The notes beneath the pieces are model-generated. The model had not been told where the DNA came from, searched no databases, and saw only the letters and a program-made list of their open reading frames with translations. Shown piece by piece: positions 39,534 to 48,875 of a stretch of DNA of 64,000 nucleotides; the first letter of the stretch is position 1, and each line of letters starts with the position of its first letter. The stretch comes from Listeria cossartiae subsp. cossartiae (GTDB lineage: Bacteria; Bacillota; Bacilli; Lactobacillales; Listeriaceae), in contig NZ_JAASUI010000002.1 in NCBI RefSeq assembly GCF_014224155.1, forward strand, positions 186,001 to 250,000. The letters run 5' to 3'. The translations under genes were made by a program, and so were the position numbers.

Positions 39534-40822
39534 AGAAAAAGAGTCTTGTATTACTTGTTGTTGTGTTGGTTCTAAGTGCGGTTTTAGCTGCATGTGGAGG
39601 AAAAGGTTCTAGTAGTGAGGAAGTAACAATCGAATTTATGCATTCATCCGTTGAAAAAGAACGTTTAGATGTGATTAATCAATTAATTGCTGATTTTGAA
39701 AAAGAAAATCCAACAATTAAAATCAAACAAATTCCAGTTGAGGAAGATGCTTTTAATACAAAAGTTGTCACACTTGCTCGTTCTGGTAAACTTCCAGCAG
39801 TTATGGAAGTAAGCCAAGATTTTGCCAAAGTAATGGATAAAGATCAGTTGATTGACCAAGCGGCAGTAAAAGAAGTTATCGACTCTGTTGGAGAAGATAA
39901 ATACTACGAAGGTGCAACAAACTTAGTACGTTCTGAAGATGGTAAAAGCTTTATCGCAGCTCCATTAAGCGGTTGGGTTCAAGGTATTTGGTATAACAAA
40001 AAAGCGTTAGCCGATGCTGGTTTTGAAGAACCAAAAAACTGGGCAGATATTGAAAAAGTAGCTAAAAAATTCACGAATAAAGCAGATAAAAAATACGGTA
40101 TTGCTATTCCAACAGCAGAAAGCACTATGAGTGAGCAAGCATTCTCCCAATTCGCGCTTTCTAACAAAGCAAACGTTTTAGATGCAAAAGGTAATGTAAC
40201 GATCGATACACCAGAAATGAAAGAAGCACTTCAATACTACAAAGATTTGTCAGCATACACTATGCCTGGTTCAAATGATGTAACGGAAATTAAAGATGCA
40301 TTTATGAATGGAACAGTTCCAATGGCGATGTACTCTACGTATATCCTTCCATCCGTTTATGAAGAAGGCGACCCAAAAAACATCGGTTTTGCAATCCCAG
40401 AAGAAAAAGAAAAAGCAGTTTATGGAACAGTTTCTGGTTTAACTATTTCAGCAGGACTTGATGATGAGCAAAAGAAAGCAACGAAGAAATTTGTTGAATA
40501 CTTGTCTCAACCGAAAAACATGGCAACTTGGGTATTAATGTCTCCAGGTGGCGCGCAACCAGTAAATAAAGAAGTAGTAGAACAAAAAGCATACAAAGAA
40601 AATGAAGTAATTAAATCGTTTGGTGATCTTCCAAATGAAATCGCAGCATCATTCAATGACATCCAAGTTTTCGGACTTGTTGACGGTAAAAACCTTACAA
40701 AAATGGGTGATATCACTAGCTCAGGCATCCTCGCACAAATGGTTAATAACGTAACTGTTGGCGGTGGCGATGTATCAGCGGACTTAAAAGCTGCACAGAA
40801 AAAAGCCGAAGAAGGTAAATAA
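39530..40822 (+). CDS. Sugar ABC transporter substrate-binding lipoprotein (YcjN-like)
   Basis: 430 aa. Lipoprotein signal with lipobox LAAC (Cys22), then a family-1 solute-binding fold (EVTIEFMHSSVEKERLDVIN, LPAVMEVSQDFAKVMDK, APLSGWVQGIWYNKKAL). Captures the oligosaccharide or glycoside outside the membrane for the two permeases downstream. Starts within the stop of the phosphorylase gene (ATGA overlap) and is followed by a stem-loop likely to raise its abundance over the permeases. Confidence 0.92.
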   Translation: MKKKSLVLLVVVLVLSAVLAACGGKGSSSEEVTIEFMHSSVEKERLDVINQLIADFEKENPTIKIKQIPVEEDAFNTKVVTLARSGKLPAVMEVSQDFAKVMDKDQLIDQAAVKEVIDSVGEDKYYEGATNLVRSEDGKSFIAAPLSGWVQGIWYNKKALADAGFEEPKNWADIEKVAKKFTNKADKKYGIAIPTAESTMSEQAFSQFALSNKANVLDAKGNVTIDTPEMKEALQYYKDLSAYTMPGSNDVTEIKDAFMNGTVPMAMYSTYILPSVYEEGDPKNIGFAIPEEKEKAVYGTVSGLTISAGLDDEQKKATKKFVEYLSQPKNMATWVLMSPGGAQPVNKEVVEQKAYKENEVIKSFGDLPNEIAASFNDIQVFGLVDGKNLTKMGDITSSGILAQMVNNVTVGGGDVSADLKAAQKKAEEGK

Positions 40823-40829
40823 TCAAATA

Positions 40830-40857
40830 GCGGGGAGTGAGGCTCCCCGCCTTTTTT
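40830..40857 (+). terminator. Intra-operon stem-loop/partial terminator after the binding-protein gene
   Basis: GCGGGGAG (40830-40837) pairs with CTCCCCGC (40843-40850), followed by CTTTTTT. Being inside an operon it probably acts as a leaky terminator or 3' stabiliser. Confidence 0.8.
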
Positions 40858-40896
40858 AACAGATTAGCACGTCGCTTTTTGATTTAAGGAGGCATT

Positions 40897-41778
40897 ATGA
40901 AAACAAAAGTATATAAAAGGTCCGACTTTAAGTTAGCAATGATTTTACTTGCACCAAGTTTTGTTTTATTAGCAGCACTGGTTTTATATCCGATGATTTC
41001 AAATATCCAGATTAGTTTTTTAGATATGCCACTAAATCCGAATATTAAATCGGTCTTTATCGGTTTACAAAACTATATAGATATTTTGAAGGATCCAGAG
41101 TTTTATAAATCACTAGGTCTTACGGTGGCTTATACAGCACTTGTAGTGGTTGGAAGTACTGGGATGGGGCTACTTGTGGCGATATTCTTTAACCGCGAAT
41201 TTCGCTTTAGAAGAACGGCTCGGTCGCTTATTATTTTGTCGTATGTAACACCATCTATTTCTCTTATTTTTGCATGGAAGTATATGTTTAATAATGGTTA
41301 TGGCGTAATTAATTTTATGACAGTGGATGTGCTTCATATGTTCAAAGAAGCGCCACTATGGTTTGATAATCCAGTTTCTAGTTTCTTTTTAGTAACATTC
41401 TTTGCGATATGGCGTTATTTCCCGTATGCATTTATTTCGTTTTTGGCGATTTTGCAAACGGTCGATAAGTCGCTTTATGAGGCGGCTGATATGGACGGAG
41501 CGAACATTTGGGATAAATTCAAAATTGTTACTTTGCCAGCGATTATGCCGGTACTTGCGACAGTTATTACGCTTCGTGCGATTTGGATGTTCTATATGTT
41601 CACTGATGTATACTTACTCACGAATAAAGTAAATATCCTTGGAGTTTATTTATATAAAACAGCATTCGCATTCAATGATTTAGGAAAAGCAGCAGCGATT
41701 TCTGTGATATTATTTGTCATTATTTTTGTTGTTATTATTTTTGCAAGAAAGCGGGTGGATTTGAATGGCGGTAAGTAG
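40897..41778 (+). CDS. Sugar ABC transporter permease, MalF type (YcjO-like)
   Basis: 293 aa, six membrane helices, with the permease EAA loop EAADMDGANIWDKFKIVTLP that docks the ATPase. AAGGAGG upstream. Works with the next permease and an ATPase encoded elsewhere: no ABC ATPase gene is present in this operon, so a shared MsmK/MalK-type ATPase is presumed. Confidence 0.92.
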   Translation: MKTKVYKRSDFKLAMILLAPSFVLLAALVLYPMISNIQISFLDMPLNPNIKSVFIGLQNYIDILKDPEFYKSLGLTVAYTALVVVGSTGMGLLVAIFFNREFRFRRTARSLIILSYVTPSISLIFAWKYMFNNGYGVINFMTVDVLHMFKEAPLWFDNPVSSFFLVTFFAIWRYFPYAFISFLAILQTVDKSLYEAADMDGANIWDKFKIVTLPAIMPVLATVITLRAIWMFYMFTDVYLLTNKVNILGVYLYKTAFAFNDLGKAAAISVILFVIIFVVIIFARKRVDLNGGK

Positions 41779-42616
41779 TAAAAAGTCAAAAAGAACGAAG
41801 AAAATCGCATTTTATACGACGATGGTTGTATTTTTATGTATGACGTTGTTCCCATTTGCGATTATGTTAATGACTTCATTTAAGAGCAGCAAAGAAGCCA
41901 TTTCCACGAATCCAACATTTTTCCCGAAAGAATTCACTTTCCAGCATTATATCGATATTTTTAATCCGGATATTTTTCCGTTTTTAACATACTTTAAAAA
42001 TAGCTTGGTTGTTTCGCTTTTTGCGGCCGGAATTGCAGTTGTTTTGGGAATTTTAGGCGCTTATGCGTTGTCGAAATTACGCTTTAAAGGGCGAATGACG
42101 ATTAATGCCAGTTTTTACACGGTTTACATGTTCTCTGGAATTTTGCTAATCGTTCCGTTGTTCAAAATAATTTCGAGTTTGGGATTATATGATACGGAAA
42201 CGGCTTTAATTATCACGATGGTTGTACAAACACTACCAACCGCGGTATTTATGCTGAAAAGTTATTTTGACACGATTCCAACTGATATTGAAGAAGCCGC
42301 AATGATGGACGGGCTGAATCGCTTCCAGATTATTTTACGAATTATTGTTCCGCTTGCGATTTCAGGTATTGTTTCTGTATTTGTATATTGCTTCATGGTA
42401 GCTTGGAATGATTATCTGTTTGCTTCGATTTTCCTATCTAGCTCAGAGAAATTCACGTTACCAATTGGCTTGAATACACTATTTAGTACACCAGATTATA
42501 TTTGGGGTAGAATGATGGCGGCATCGCTTGTTACGGCGCTTCCAGTCGTTATTATGTACGCAATTTCAGAACGATTTATCAAAGGAAACTTAACTGATGG
42601 TGGAGTTAAAGGATAA
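41765..42616 (+). CDS. Sugar ABC transporter permease, MalG type (YcjP-like)
   Basis: 283 aa, six membrane helices, EAA loop EEAAMMDGLNRFQIILRIIVP. Overlaps the first permease gene by 14 nt, indicating coupled translation. Second half of the heterodimeric channel. Confidence 0.92.
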   Translation: MAVSSKKSKRTKKIAFYTTMVVFLCMTLFPFAIMLMTSFKSSKEAISTNPTFFPKEFTFQHYIDIFNPDIFPFLTYFKNSLVVSLFAAGIAVVLGILGAYALSKLRFKGRMTINASFYTVYMFSGILLIVPLFKIISSLGLYDTETALIITMVVQTLPTAVFMLKSYFDTIPTDIEEAAMMDGLNRFQIILRIIVPLAISGIVSVFVYCFMVAWNDYLFASIFLSSSEKFTLPIGLNTLFSTPDYIWGRMMAASLVTALPVVIMYAISERFIKGNLTDGGVKG

Positions 42617-42634
42617 GAAAGGAAGTAATTTAAA

Positions 42635-43687
42635 ATGAAAAAATTAGTAGCGACAGCGCCTCGTGTGGCGGCATTAGTAGAATATAATGATCGTGAAGTT
42701 TTAGAAGATGAAGTAAAAATCAAAGTACAATTCGCTTCTCCAAAACATGGTACCGAAGTAGTTGATTTTAGAGGAATTAGTCCTTTTATTGATGAAGAAT
42801 TTTCACCAGAATGGAATCTATTTGTTTCACGTGAAACAAATAGTGCGCGAGGCATTGTATTTGGCGAGTTTCAGCTAGGTAACATGGTCGTTGGTGAAGT
42901 TGTGGAATGTGGGAGCCAAGTGACGGAATATGCGCTTGGGGATATCGTTTGTTCTTACGGACCCATTATGGAAACAGTTATTGTAAAAGCTGTTGATAAT
43001 TATAAATTACGCAAATTGCCAAAAGGTGCTAATTGGAAAAATGCAGTTTGCTACGACCCGGCTCAATTTGCAATGAGTGGCGTGCGTGATGCACATGTTC
43101 GCGCGGGCGATTACGTTGTTGTTGTCGGACTTGGCGCGATTGGTCAAATTGCGATTCAACTAGCGAAAAAAGCTGGTGCAAGTGTTGTTATCGGGGTTGA
43201 TCCACTTAGTCATCGTCGTGAAATCGCTGAAAAACATGGAGCAGATGCTACGTTTGATCCGATTACGACAGATGTTGGTTTAGAAGTGAAACGCCTTACT
43301 GGTAAACTTGGAGCAGATTCTATCATTGAAACAAGCGGTAATGCGGCGGCACTTCAAGCTGCGTTGCGCGGAATTGCATACGGCGGAACGATTTCTTACG
43401 TAGCATTCGCGAAACCTTTCCCAGAAGGCTTTAACCTAGGACGTGAAGCTCATTTCAACAATGCGAAAATCGTCTTTTCTCGTGCGGCTAGTGAGCCAAA
43501 TCCGGATTATCCGCGTTGGGATCGTAAGCGTATCGAGGAAACTTGTTGGGAATTACTGATGAATGGGTACTTAGATTGCTCGGATATTATTGATCCAGTC
43601 GTTCCATTCGCTGATTCTGCTGAGAGCTACATGAAATATGTCGACCAACAACCTGATTTAAGTATTAAAATGGGGATTACCCTTTAA
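42635..43687 (+). CDS. Zinc-type alcohol dehydrogenase family protein, YcjQ-like (guloside/3-keto-glucoside reductase)
   Basis: 350 aa medium-chain dehydrogenase. Rossmann motif VVVGLGAIGQIAIQLAKKAGAS; the N-terminal catalytic domain has KHGTEVVDF where classical enzymes have a Cys-Gly zinc ligand region. In E. coli YcjQ reversibly converts 3-keto-gulosides and gulosides with NAD(H). Assignment rests on operon order and family. A perfect parS site lies inside the gene at 42833-42848 and encodes the residues VSRET. Confidence 0.8.
   Translation: MKKLVATAPRVAALVEYNDREVLEDEVKIKVQFASPKHGTEVVDFRGISPFIDEEFSPEWNLFVSRETNSARGIVFGEFQLGNMVVGEVVECGSQVTEYALGDIVCSYGPIMETVIVKAVDNYKLRKLPKGANWKNAVCYDPAQFAMSGVRDAHVRAGDYVVVVGLGAIGQIAIQLAKKAGASVVIGVDPLSHRREIAEKHGADATFDPITTDVGLEVKRLTGKLGADSIIETSGNAAALQAALRGIAYGGTISYVAFAKPFPEGFNLGREAHFNNAKIVFSRAASEPNPDYPRWDRKRIEETCWELLMNGYLDCSDIIDPVVPFADSAESYMKYVDQQPDLSIKMGITL
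42833..42848. other. parS site 3, within a coding sequence
   Basis: Perfect TGTTTCACGTGAAACA inside the YcjQ-like gene, read in frame as part of LFVSRETN. Confidence 0.92.
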
Positions 43688-43699
43688 GGAGCGATAATA

Positions 43700-44494
43700 A
43701 TGAAATTAGGCACACAAAACCAAGCATTTTTCCCGGAAAATATTGAAGAAAAATTTGCTTATGTAAAAGAAATGGGCTTTGAAGGTTTTGAAATTGATGG
43801 TAAATTGCTTGTTGAAAATTTGGATGAAGTAAAGAAGGCTATCGAAAAAACTGGGCTACCTGTTAGTACTGCATGTGGCGGTTATGATGGTTGGATTGGT
43901 GACTTCATTGAAGAGCGCAGACTGAACGGTTTAGAAGAAATTAAGGCGATTTTAGAAGCTTTAGCAGAAGTTGGCGGGCAAGGGATTGTTGTTCCAGCGG
44001 CGTGGGGAATGTTCACGTACCGCCTTCCACCAATGACTTCACCGCGTAGCCAAGCCGGCGATTTCAAAGCTGTGAGCGAGTCATTAATTTACTTGGATAA
44101 AATTGCTGGTGAGACTGGCACGAAAGTTTATCTTGAGCCGCTTAACAGATACCAAGATCACATGATTAATTTGCTGGGTGATGCGCAGAAATATATTGAT
44201 GAAAATAATCTCAAAAATGTAGAAATTATCGCTGACTTCTATCATATGAACATTGAAGAAGATAGCATTCCAGCTGCACTTGAGATGTATAAAGCATCGA
44301 TTGGTCATATTCATGTTGCTGATAATCATCGCTACCAACCAGGAAGCGGCAGCCTTGATTTTAAAACAAGTTTTGATCAACTGAAAAAGAATGGTTACAA
44401 CGGATTTTTAACTTTTGAATGTCGTGTTCGCAGTGAAAATCCTGAACAAGCTTATAAAGATGCATTAGCACATTTAAAAAGCTGTTTAATTTAA
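43700..44494 (+). CDS. TIM-barrel sugar isomerase/epimerase, YcjR-like
   Basis: 264 aa xylose-isomerase-like AP endonuclease family protein. Likely metal ligands: Glu in YLEPLNRYQDH, Asp and His in IADFYHMN, His in GHIHVADNHR, Glu in LTFECRV. E. coli YcjR epimerises 3-keto-gulosides to 3-keto-glucosides at C4. Follows the YcjQ-like gene by 12 nt with AAGGAG between them. Confidence 0.82.
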   Translation: MKLGTQNQAFFPENIEEKFAYVKEMGFEGFEIDGKLLVENLDEVKKAIEKTGLPVSTACGGYDGWIGDFIEERRLNGLEEIKAILEALAEVGGQGIVVPAAWGMFTYRLPPMTSPRSQAGDFKAVSESLIYLDKIAGETGTKVYLEPLNRYQDHMINLLGDAQKYIDENNLKNVEIIADFYHMNIEEDSIPAALEMYKASIGHIHVADNHRYQPGSGSLDFKTSFDQLKKNGYNGFLTFECRVRSENPEQAYKDALAHLKSCLI

Positions 44495-44500
44495 AATAGA

Positions 44501-44534
44501 AAATCCGTCCCATTCAAAGCGGACGGATTTTTCT
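44501..44534 (+). terminator. Intra-operon stem-loop between ycjR-like and ycjS-like genes
   Basis: AAATCCGTCC (44501-44510) pairs perfectly with GGACGGATTT (44521-44530), then TTCT. Likely partial terminator or processing/stability element separating the first six genes from the last four. Confidence 0.75.
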
Positions 44535-44551
44535 AAAAGGAGTTTCGGATA

Positions 44552-45583
44552 ATGAAAAAAAGAGTTGCGATTATAGGCGCCGGACAAGTCGCTGAGAAGG
44601 TCCACGCTGCATATTATAAGACGAGAAATGAACTAGAGCTTGTGGCTGTTTGCGATCCAAGTATGGAACGCGGTGAAGAGTTCCGCGTGAACAATGGTTT
44701 TGAGAAGCATTTTGCTACAGCAGAAGAAATGTTTGCTACAGAAAAAATTGATATTGTGAGTATTTGTACGCCCAACCGGTTTCATTTTGACAATGTGATG
44801 CTGTCATTAGTACATGGGGCAGACGTAATGTGTGAAAAACCACCCGCAATGAGTGCGGCGGAAGCGAAAGCGATGTGGGAGCTGGCTGAGAAAAAAGGTG
44901 CAATTTTGGCGTATGATTTCCACCATCGTTTTTCCAGTGAAGCACAGTTTTTGAAGGAAAATTCGGCGCTTTTAGGTGAGATTTATTGTGTGAAGGCTAC
45001 TGCGCTTCGTCGTTCTGGTGTCCCGGGTTGGGGAACGTTTACGAACAAAGAAATGCAAGGCGGGGGTCCATTGATTGATATGGGGATTCATATGCTTGAT
45101 GCGGCGATGTTTGTCCTTGGTTTTCCAAAAGTGAAGAAAGTAACGGCAAAAAGTTTCCAAAAAATCGGGACGAAGAAAAGTGCTGGGACATTTGGTTCGT
45201 GGGATCCGAAAAAATATACAGTGGAAGATTCTTTATTCGGCTTTATTGAATTGGAAAATGGCGGATTGATTGAGCTTGATACTTCTTTTGCGTTACATAT
45301 TAAACCGGAAAACATGCTAAATGTCGACTTTTTCGGTGATTTAGCTGGTGGAAGTTTATACCCGGCTGAAATTTATACAGATAATGCAGGTGCGTTTGAG
45401 TTATTGGAGAGCCTTGGTCAATTGGACGAAAATAAACACGAAAATAGTATGAAAGCCTTTGTTGATAGTGTTCTTGGTGATGGAAAAGTGGAGCTTGCTG
45501 GAGCAGAACAAGGTTATATCATCCAAAAAATCGTTGAAAGCTTATACGAATCGGCAGAAAAAGGTGAGAGTGTTTCTTTATGA
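44552..45583 (+). CDS. Gfo/Idh/MocA oxidoreductase, YcjS-like (glucoside 3-dehydrogenase)
   Basis: 343 aa. Rossmann fold with RVAIIGAGQVAEKVH, the family motif VMCEKPPAMS (EKP) and a C-terminal alpha/beta substrate domain (GGGPLIDMGIHMLDA carries the catalytic His region). E. coli YcjS oxidises C3 of glucosides. AAAAGGAG upstream; the stop overlaps the next start (ATGA). Confidence 0.85.
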   Translation: MKKRVAIIGAGQVAEKVHAAYYKTRNELELVAVCDPSMERGEEFRVNNGFEKHFATAEEMFATEKIDIVSICTPNRFHFDNVMLSLVHGADVMCEKPPAMSAAEAKAMWELAEKKGAILAYDFHHRFSSEAQFLKENSALLGEIYCVKATALRRSGVPGWGTFTNKEMQGGGPLIDMGIHMLDAAMFVLGFPKVKKVTAKSFQKIGTKKSAGTFGSWDPKKYTVEDSLFGFIELENGGLIELDTSFALHIKPENMLNVDFFGDLAGGSLYPAEIYTDNAGAFELLESLGQLDENKHENSMKAFVDSVLGDGKVELAGAEQGYIIQKIVESLYESAEKGESVSL

Positions 45584-47757
45584 GGAAAATAATCGAGAAG
45601 GAATTTGCATTAAATTATCTAAATAAATATGGTAGCCAAATGACTGTGGGAAATGGTTATTTGGGCGTGCGCGGTGCTCTTGAAGAAGAGTATCCGGAGC
45701 AAGTTCGCGGTATGTATGTGGCGGGAATTTATAATCGTCCGAGCGGTTCGATGAGTTCGGAGCTAGTGAATTTGCCGGATGTGACACGATTCCAAGTGAC
45801 GCTTGATGGCGAAGTTTTTTCGATGCAAGCGGGAAAAGTCCACACATACGAACGTTTTTTAGATATGGACACAGGAGAATTAGTTCGCAAAATCACTTGG
45901 GAAAGTAGCGCGGGAAAAAAATACCAACTGAATTTTCACCGATTTGTTTCAAAAGAAATAAAACATGTTATCGCGGCTAAAGTGGAAATTACACCTTTGA
46001 GCGACAATATGAAAGTGAAAGTAAAGACTGGTATTGACGCGCAACAAACCAATTTTGGAACACAGCAGTTAGCGGAGTCGAGTTTGCGGATTTTTGATGA
46101 AGAATTGATGGTTGGCGAATACGAAACGATCGAGAGCAAACAGCGAATTACAATAGCAACAAAAGTGAACGAAAAAGGAATTTTCACTGCGAAAAATCGG
46201 CAATTGATGACCGAAGTGGAGCAAGAAATCGCTGTAAACCAAATGTTCACTTTGGAAAAACTAAGTGTGGTTAAAACTTCGCTAGACGAAGTGGACGCGG
46301 AATTTCCAAAAGAAAGCTATGCAGAACTGAAAGCGGCTTCGGAAACTATTTGGGCTGATTTTTGGGAGCATGCGGGTGTTCGCGTTAAGAGCACGAATGC
46401 GTTCGATCAGTTTGCGCTGGATTTTGCGTGCTATCATTTAGAAATTATGACGCCGAAAGAAGATTCCCGCTGTAGCGTTGGTGCGAAAGGGCTGACCGGG
46501 GAAGGATACAAGGGACATGTTTTTTGGGATACAGAAATTTTTATTATGCCATTTTTCCTTTATAATCAGCCGGAAATTGCCAAACAACTACTGCAATATC
46601 GTTATCTTCATTTGAAAGAAGCAAAAGAAAAAGCGGTGAAAAACGGCTATAATGGGGCGCTTTATCCGTGGGAAAGTGCATTCTCTGGTGAAGAAGAAAC
46701 ACCTGAATTTGCAGCGATTAACATTCGGACTGGAACGCGTCAAAAGGTAGCTTCGGCAATTTCGGAGCATCACTTAGTGGCGGACATTGCTTATGCGGTT
46801 TGTGAATATGAAGCGGCAACGGGTGATGCGCAGTTCATGGCTGATTGTGGCGCGGAATTGCTTCTTGAAACAGCGGAATTTTGGATTAGCCGTGCAACTA
46901 ATCGTAATGGGCGCTTGGAAATCCTTGATGTAATTGGGCCTGACGAGTACACGGAGCATATCGATAATAATACTTATACGAATTACATGGCGCATTTCAA
47001 TGTGAAAAAAGCGCTTGAATGGAATAAAGATAATAAAGCTTTCGCGGCTCAAGCAGAAAAATTCCTTGAAAATCTATATTTACCAGTCGAAAACGAAGCG
47101 GGCTTAATTCCACAAGATGATACTTTCTTGCAAAAAGACTGGATAAATTTAGATAAATATAAGGCGGCACAAGGCACGCAAGGAATTTTGCTAGATTATT
47201 CGCGTCAAGAAGTAAACGAATTACAAATTTTAAAACAAGCAGATTTAGTGATGTTGTTTTATCTTTTTCCTAAGATGTTTGCACCGGAAATCGTGAAGAA
47301 AAACCTAGATTATTATGAAAAACGAACGATTCATGATTCTTCTTTAAGTAAAGCGATTCATGCAATTGTGGAAAATCAAACTGGAAACCGTGCGCAAGCT
47401 TACCAGTTTTTCCAAGAAGCGTGTTTAATTGACCTTGGAAGTGAACCTCATTCATCTGATGACGGGCTTCATGCGGCGTCACTCGGCGCAATTTGGCTGG
47501 CGGTAGTTTTTGGATTTGCGGGCATTGATACTAGCGGGGAATTGCTGGAAATCGCGCCAAACTTACCGGATGCGTGGCAAGCTGTTGCGTTTGAATTTGC
47601 TTGGAAAGGCGAAACAATCTCGGTAGAAATCGCGCCAAATACACTGCAACTTTCAAAAAGTACAAAAAGCGTGCTAGAATTAGTTATCTACGGAGAAAAA
47701 CAACAATTAACGGATACATTAACCATTAATTTGGAACAGAAGGATGTGTCTTTATGA
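45580..47757 (+). CDS. GH65 disaccharide phosphorylase (kojibiose-phosphorylase-like, YcjT-like)
   Basis: 725 aa. GH65 N-terminal beta-sandwich, (alpha/alpha)6 barrel with the catalytic acid Glu456 in VIGPDEYTEHIDNN, and small C-terminal beta domain. Inverting phosphorolysis of an alpha-glucoside yields beta-glucose-1-phosphate, consistent with the beta-phosphoglucomutase gene two genes on. The E. coli homologue YcjT is kojibiose phosphorylase; the disaccharide here (kojibiose, trehalose, maltose or nigerose) cannot be settled by eye. Confidence 0.85.
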   Translation: MRKIIEKEFALNYLNKYGSQMTVGNGYLGVRGALEEEYPEQVRGMYVAGIYNRPSGSMSSELVNLPDVTRFQVTLDGEVFSMQAGKVHTYERFLDMDTGELVRKITWESSAGKKYQLNFHRFVSKEIKHVIAAKVEITPLSDNMKVKVKTGIDAQQTNFGTQQLAESSLRIFDEELMVGEYETIESKQRITIATKVNEKGIFTAKNRQLMTEVEQEIAVNQMFTLEKLSVVKTSLDEVDAEFPKESYAELKAASETIWADFWEHAGVRVKSTNAFDQFALDFACYHLEIMTPKEDSRCSVGAKGLTGEGYKGHVFWDTEIFIMPFFLYNQPEIAKQLLQYRYLHLKEAKEKAVKNGYNGALYPWESAFSGEEETPEFAAINIRTGTRQKVASAISEHHLVADIAYAVCEYEAATGDAQFMADCGAELLLETAEFWISRATNRNGRLEILDVIGPDEYTEHIDNNTYTNYMAHFNVKKALEWNKDNKAFAAQAEKFLENLYLPVENEAGLIPQDDTFLQKDWINLDKYKAAQGTQGILLDYSRQEVNELQILKQADLVMLFYLFPKMFAPEIVKKNLDYYEKRTIHDSSLSKAIHAIVENQTGNRAQAYQFFQEACLIDLGSEPHSSDDGLHAASLGAIWLAVVFGFAGIDTSGELLEIAPNLPDAWQAVAFEFAWKGETISVEIAPNTLQLSKSTKSVLELVIYGEKQQLTDTLTINLEQKDVSL

Positions 47758-48875
47758 AAATTGTCATTGCACCGGATTCATTTAAAGAAAGTTTGACGGC
47801 GCATGAGGTGGCAGAGTATATTAAAGAGGGCTTTCAAGAGGTTTATCCAGATGCAGATTATCATTTACTCCCTGTCAGTGATGGTGGGGAAGGTACGCTA
47901 GAGATTTTAAGTAATGCTTTAGGTGCGGAAAAAATGAAAATTGACGTGTCTGGACCTTTTGGTGACCAAATCTCAGCGCAAGTTGCGTTCACGGAAGGTA
48001 ACAAAACAGCGCTGATTGAAATGGCCGAGGTTTGCGGTTTACACTTAGTTCCGACGAGCAAGCGAGACCCACTTCAAGTGAGCACAAAAGGCGTGGGCGA
48101 GCTAATTTTGCACGCGATAGAAAAAGGTGCAACCGAGATTATCATTGGTATTGGTGGAAGCGCTTCAAACGATGGCGGAATTGGCATGGCTAGCGCGCTT
48201 GGTTATGAATTCCTAGACGCAGAAAATAATGCGGTCGACTCAATTGGCGCTAATTTAGCAAAAATCGCAACGATTCGTTCTGAAAATGTAGCCGCTGAAT
48301 TAAAGAATATCACGGTGAATATTGTGACCGATGTTGAAAATCCGCTTTGTGGGGAAACTGGCGCGTCGTATGTGTTTGGCCCGCAAAAAGGGTTAGCAGA
48401 AGCCGATTTGGCAAGTACAGATGAAGCCATGTGCCATTTTTATCAGTTAGCAAACCCAGCAATGGTTACAATGCCGCGAGCTGGTGCTGGTGGCGGAATT
48501 GGCGCTGGACTTGTGACATTTGCAGAAGCGAATTTGCTATCGGGAATTGATTTTGTAATTGAAGCACTTCAAATCAAAACCGTTTGCGAAGATGCCGACC
48601 TAGTCATCGTTGGTGAAGGGAAAATGGACGGCCAAACCGCTCAAGGAAAAGCCCCTGTAGGCGTTGCAAAAGTAGTGCCGAAAGAAACACCGGTTTTCGC
48701 AATTTGTGGAAGTGTTGGTGACGGCCTCGAAGCAGTTTATGAAGTCGGAATCAGCGCAGTATTTCCATCCATCGCCAAACCAGCAACTTTAGAAAATATA
48801 CTTAAAGAAACACCAAATAATTTAAGAAGAACCGCGCGAAATGTGGCGGCAGTTTGGAAAGGACGAGTAGAATGA
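47754..48875 (+). CDS. glxK: Glycerate kinase (GlxK/GarK family)
   Basis: 373 aa. KIVIAPDSFKESLTAHEVA, LLPVSDGGEGTLE, IIIGIGGSASNDGGIGMASALG and PRAGAGGGIGAGLVTF are the glycerate kinase family signatures. Phosphorylates D-glycerate with ATP. Start overlaps the GH65 stop and its stop overlaps the beta-PGM start (ATGA at both), so it is fully embedded in the operon. E. coli ycj lacks such a gene; here it would consume glycerate released from glucosylglycerate. Confidence 0.92.
   Translation: MKIVIAPDSFKESLTAHEVAEYIKEGFQEVYPDADYHLLPVSDGGEGTLEILSNALGAEKMKIDVSGPFGDQISAQVAFTEGNKTALIEMAEVCGLHLVPTSKRDPLQVSTKGVGELILHAIEKGATEIIIGIGGSASNDGGIGMASALGYEFLDAENNAVDSIGANLAKIATIRSENVAAELKNITVNIVTDVENPLCGETGASYVFGPQKGLAEADLASTDEAMCHFYQLANPAMVTMPRAGAGGGIGAGLVTFAEANLLSGIDFVIEALQIKTVCEDADLVIVGEGKMDGQTAQGKAPVGVAKVVPKETPVFAICGSVGDGLEAVYEVGISAVFPSIAKPATLENILKETPNNLRRTARNVAAVWKGRVE

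Noticed and set aside
45015..45030. Additional Noc site (TCCCGGGT) in the ycjS-like gene
   Set aside because: Only the CCCGGG core is present and the flanking arms do not fit.
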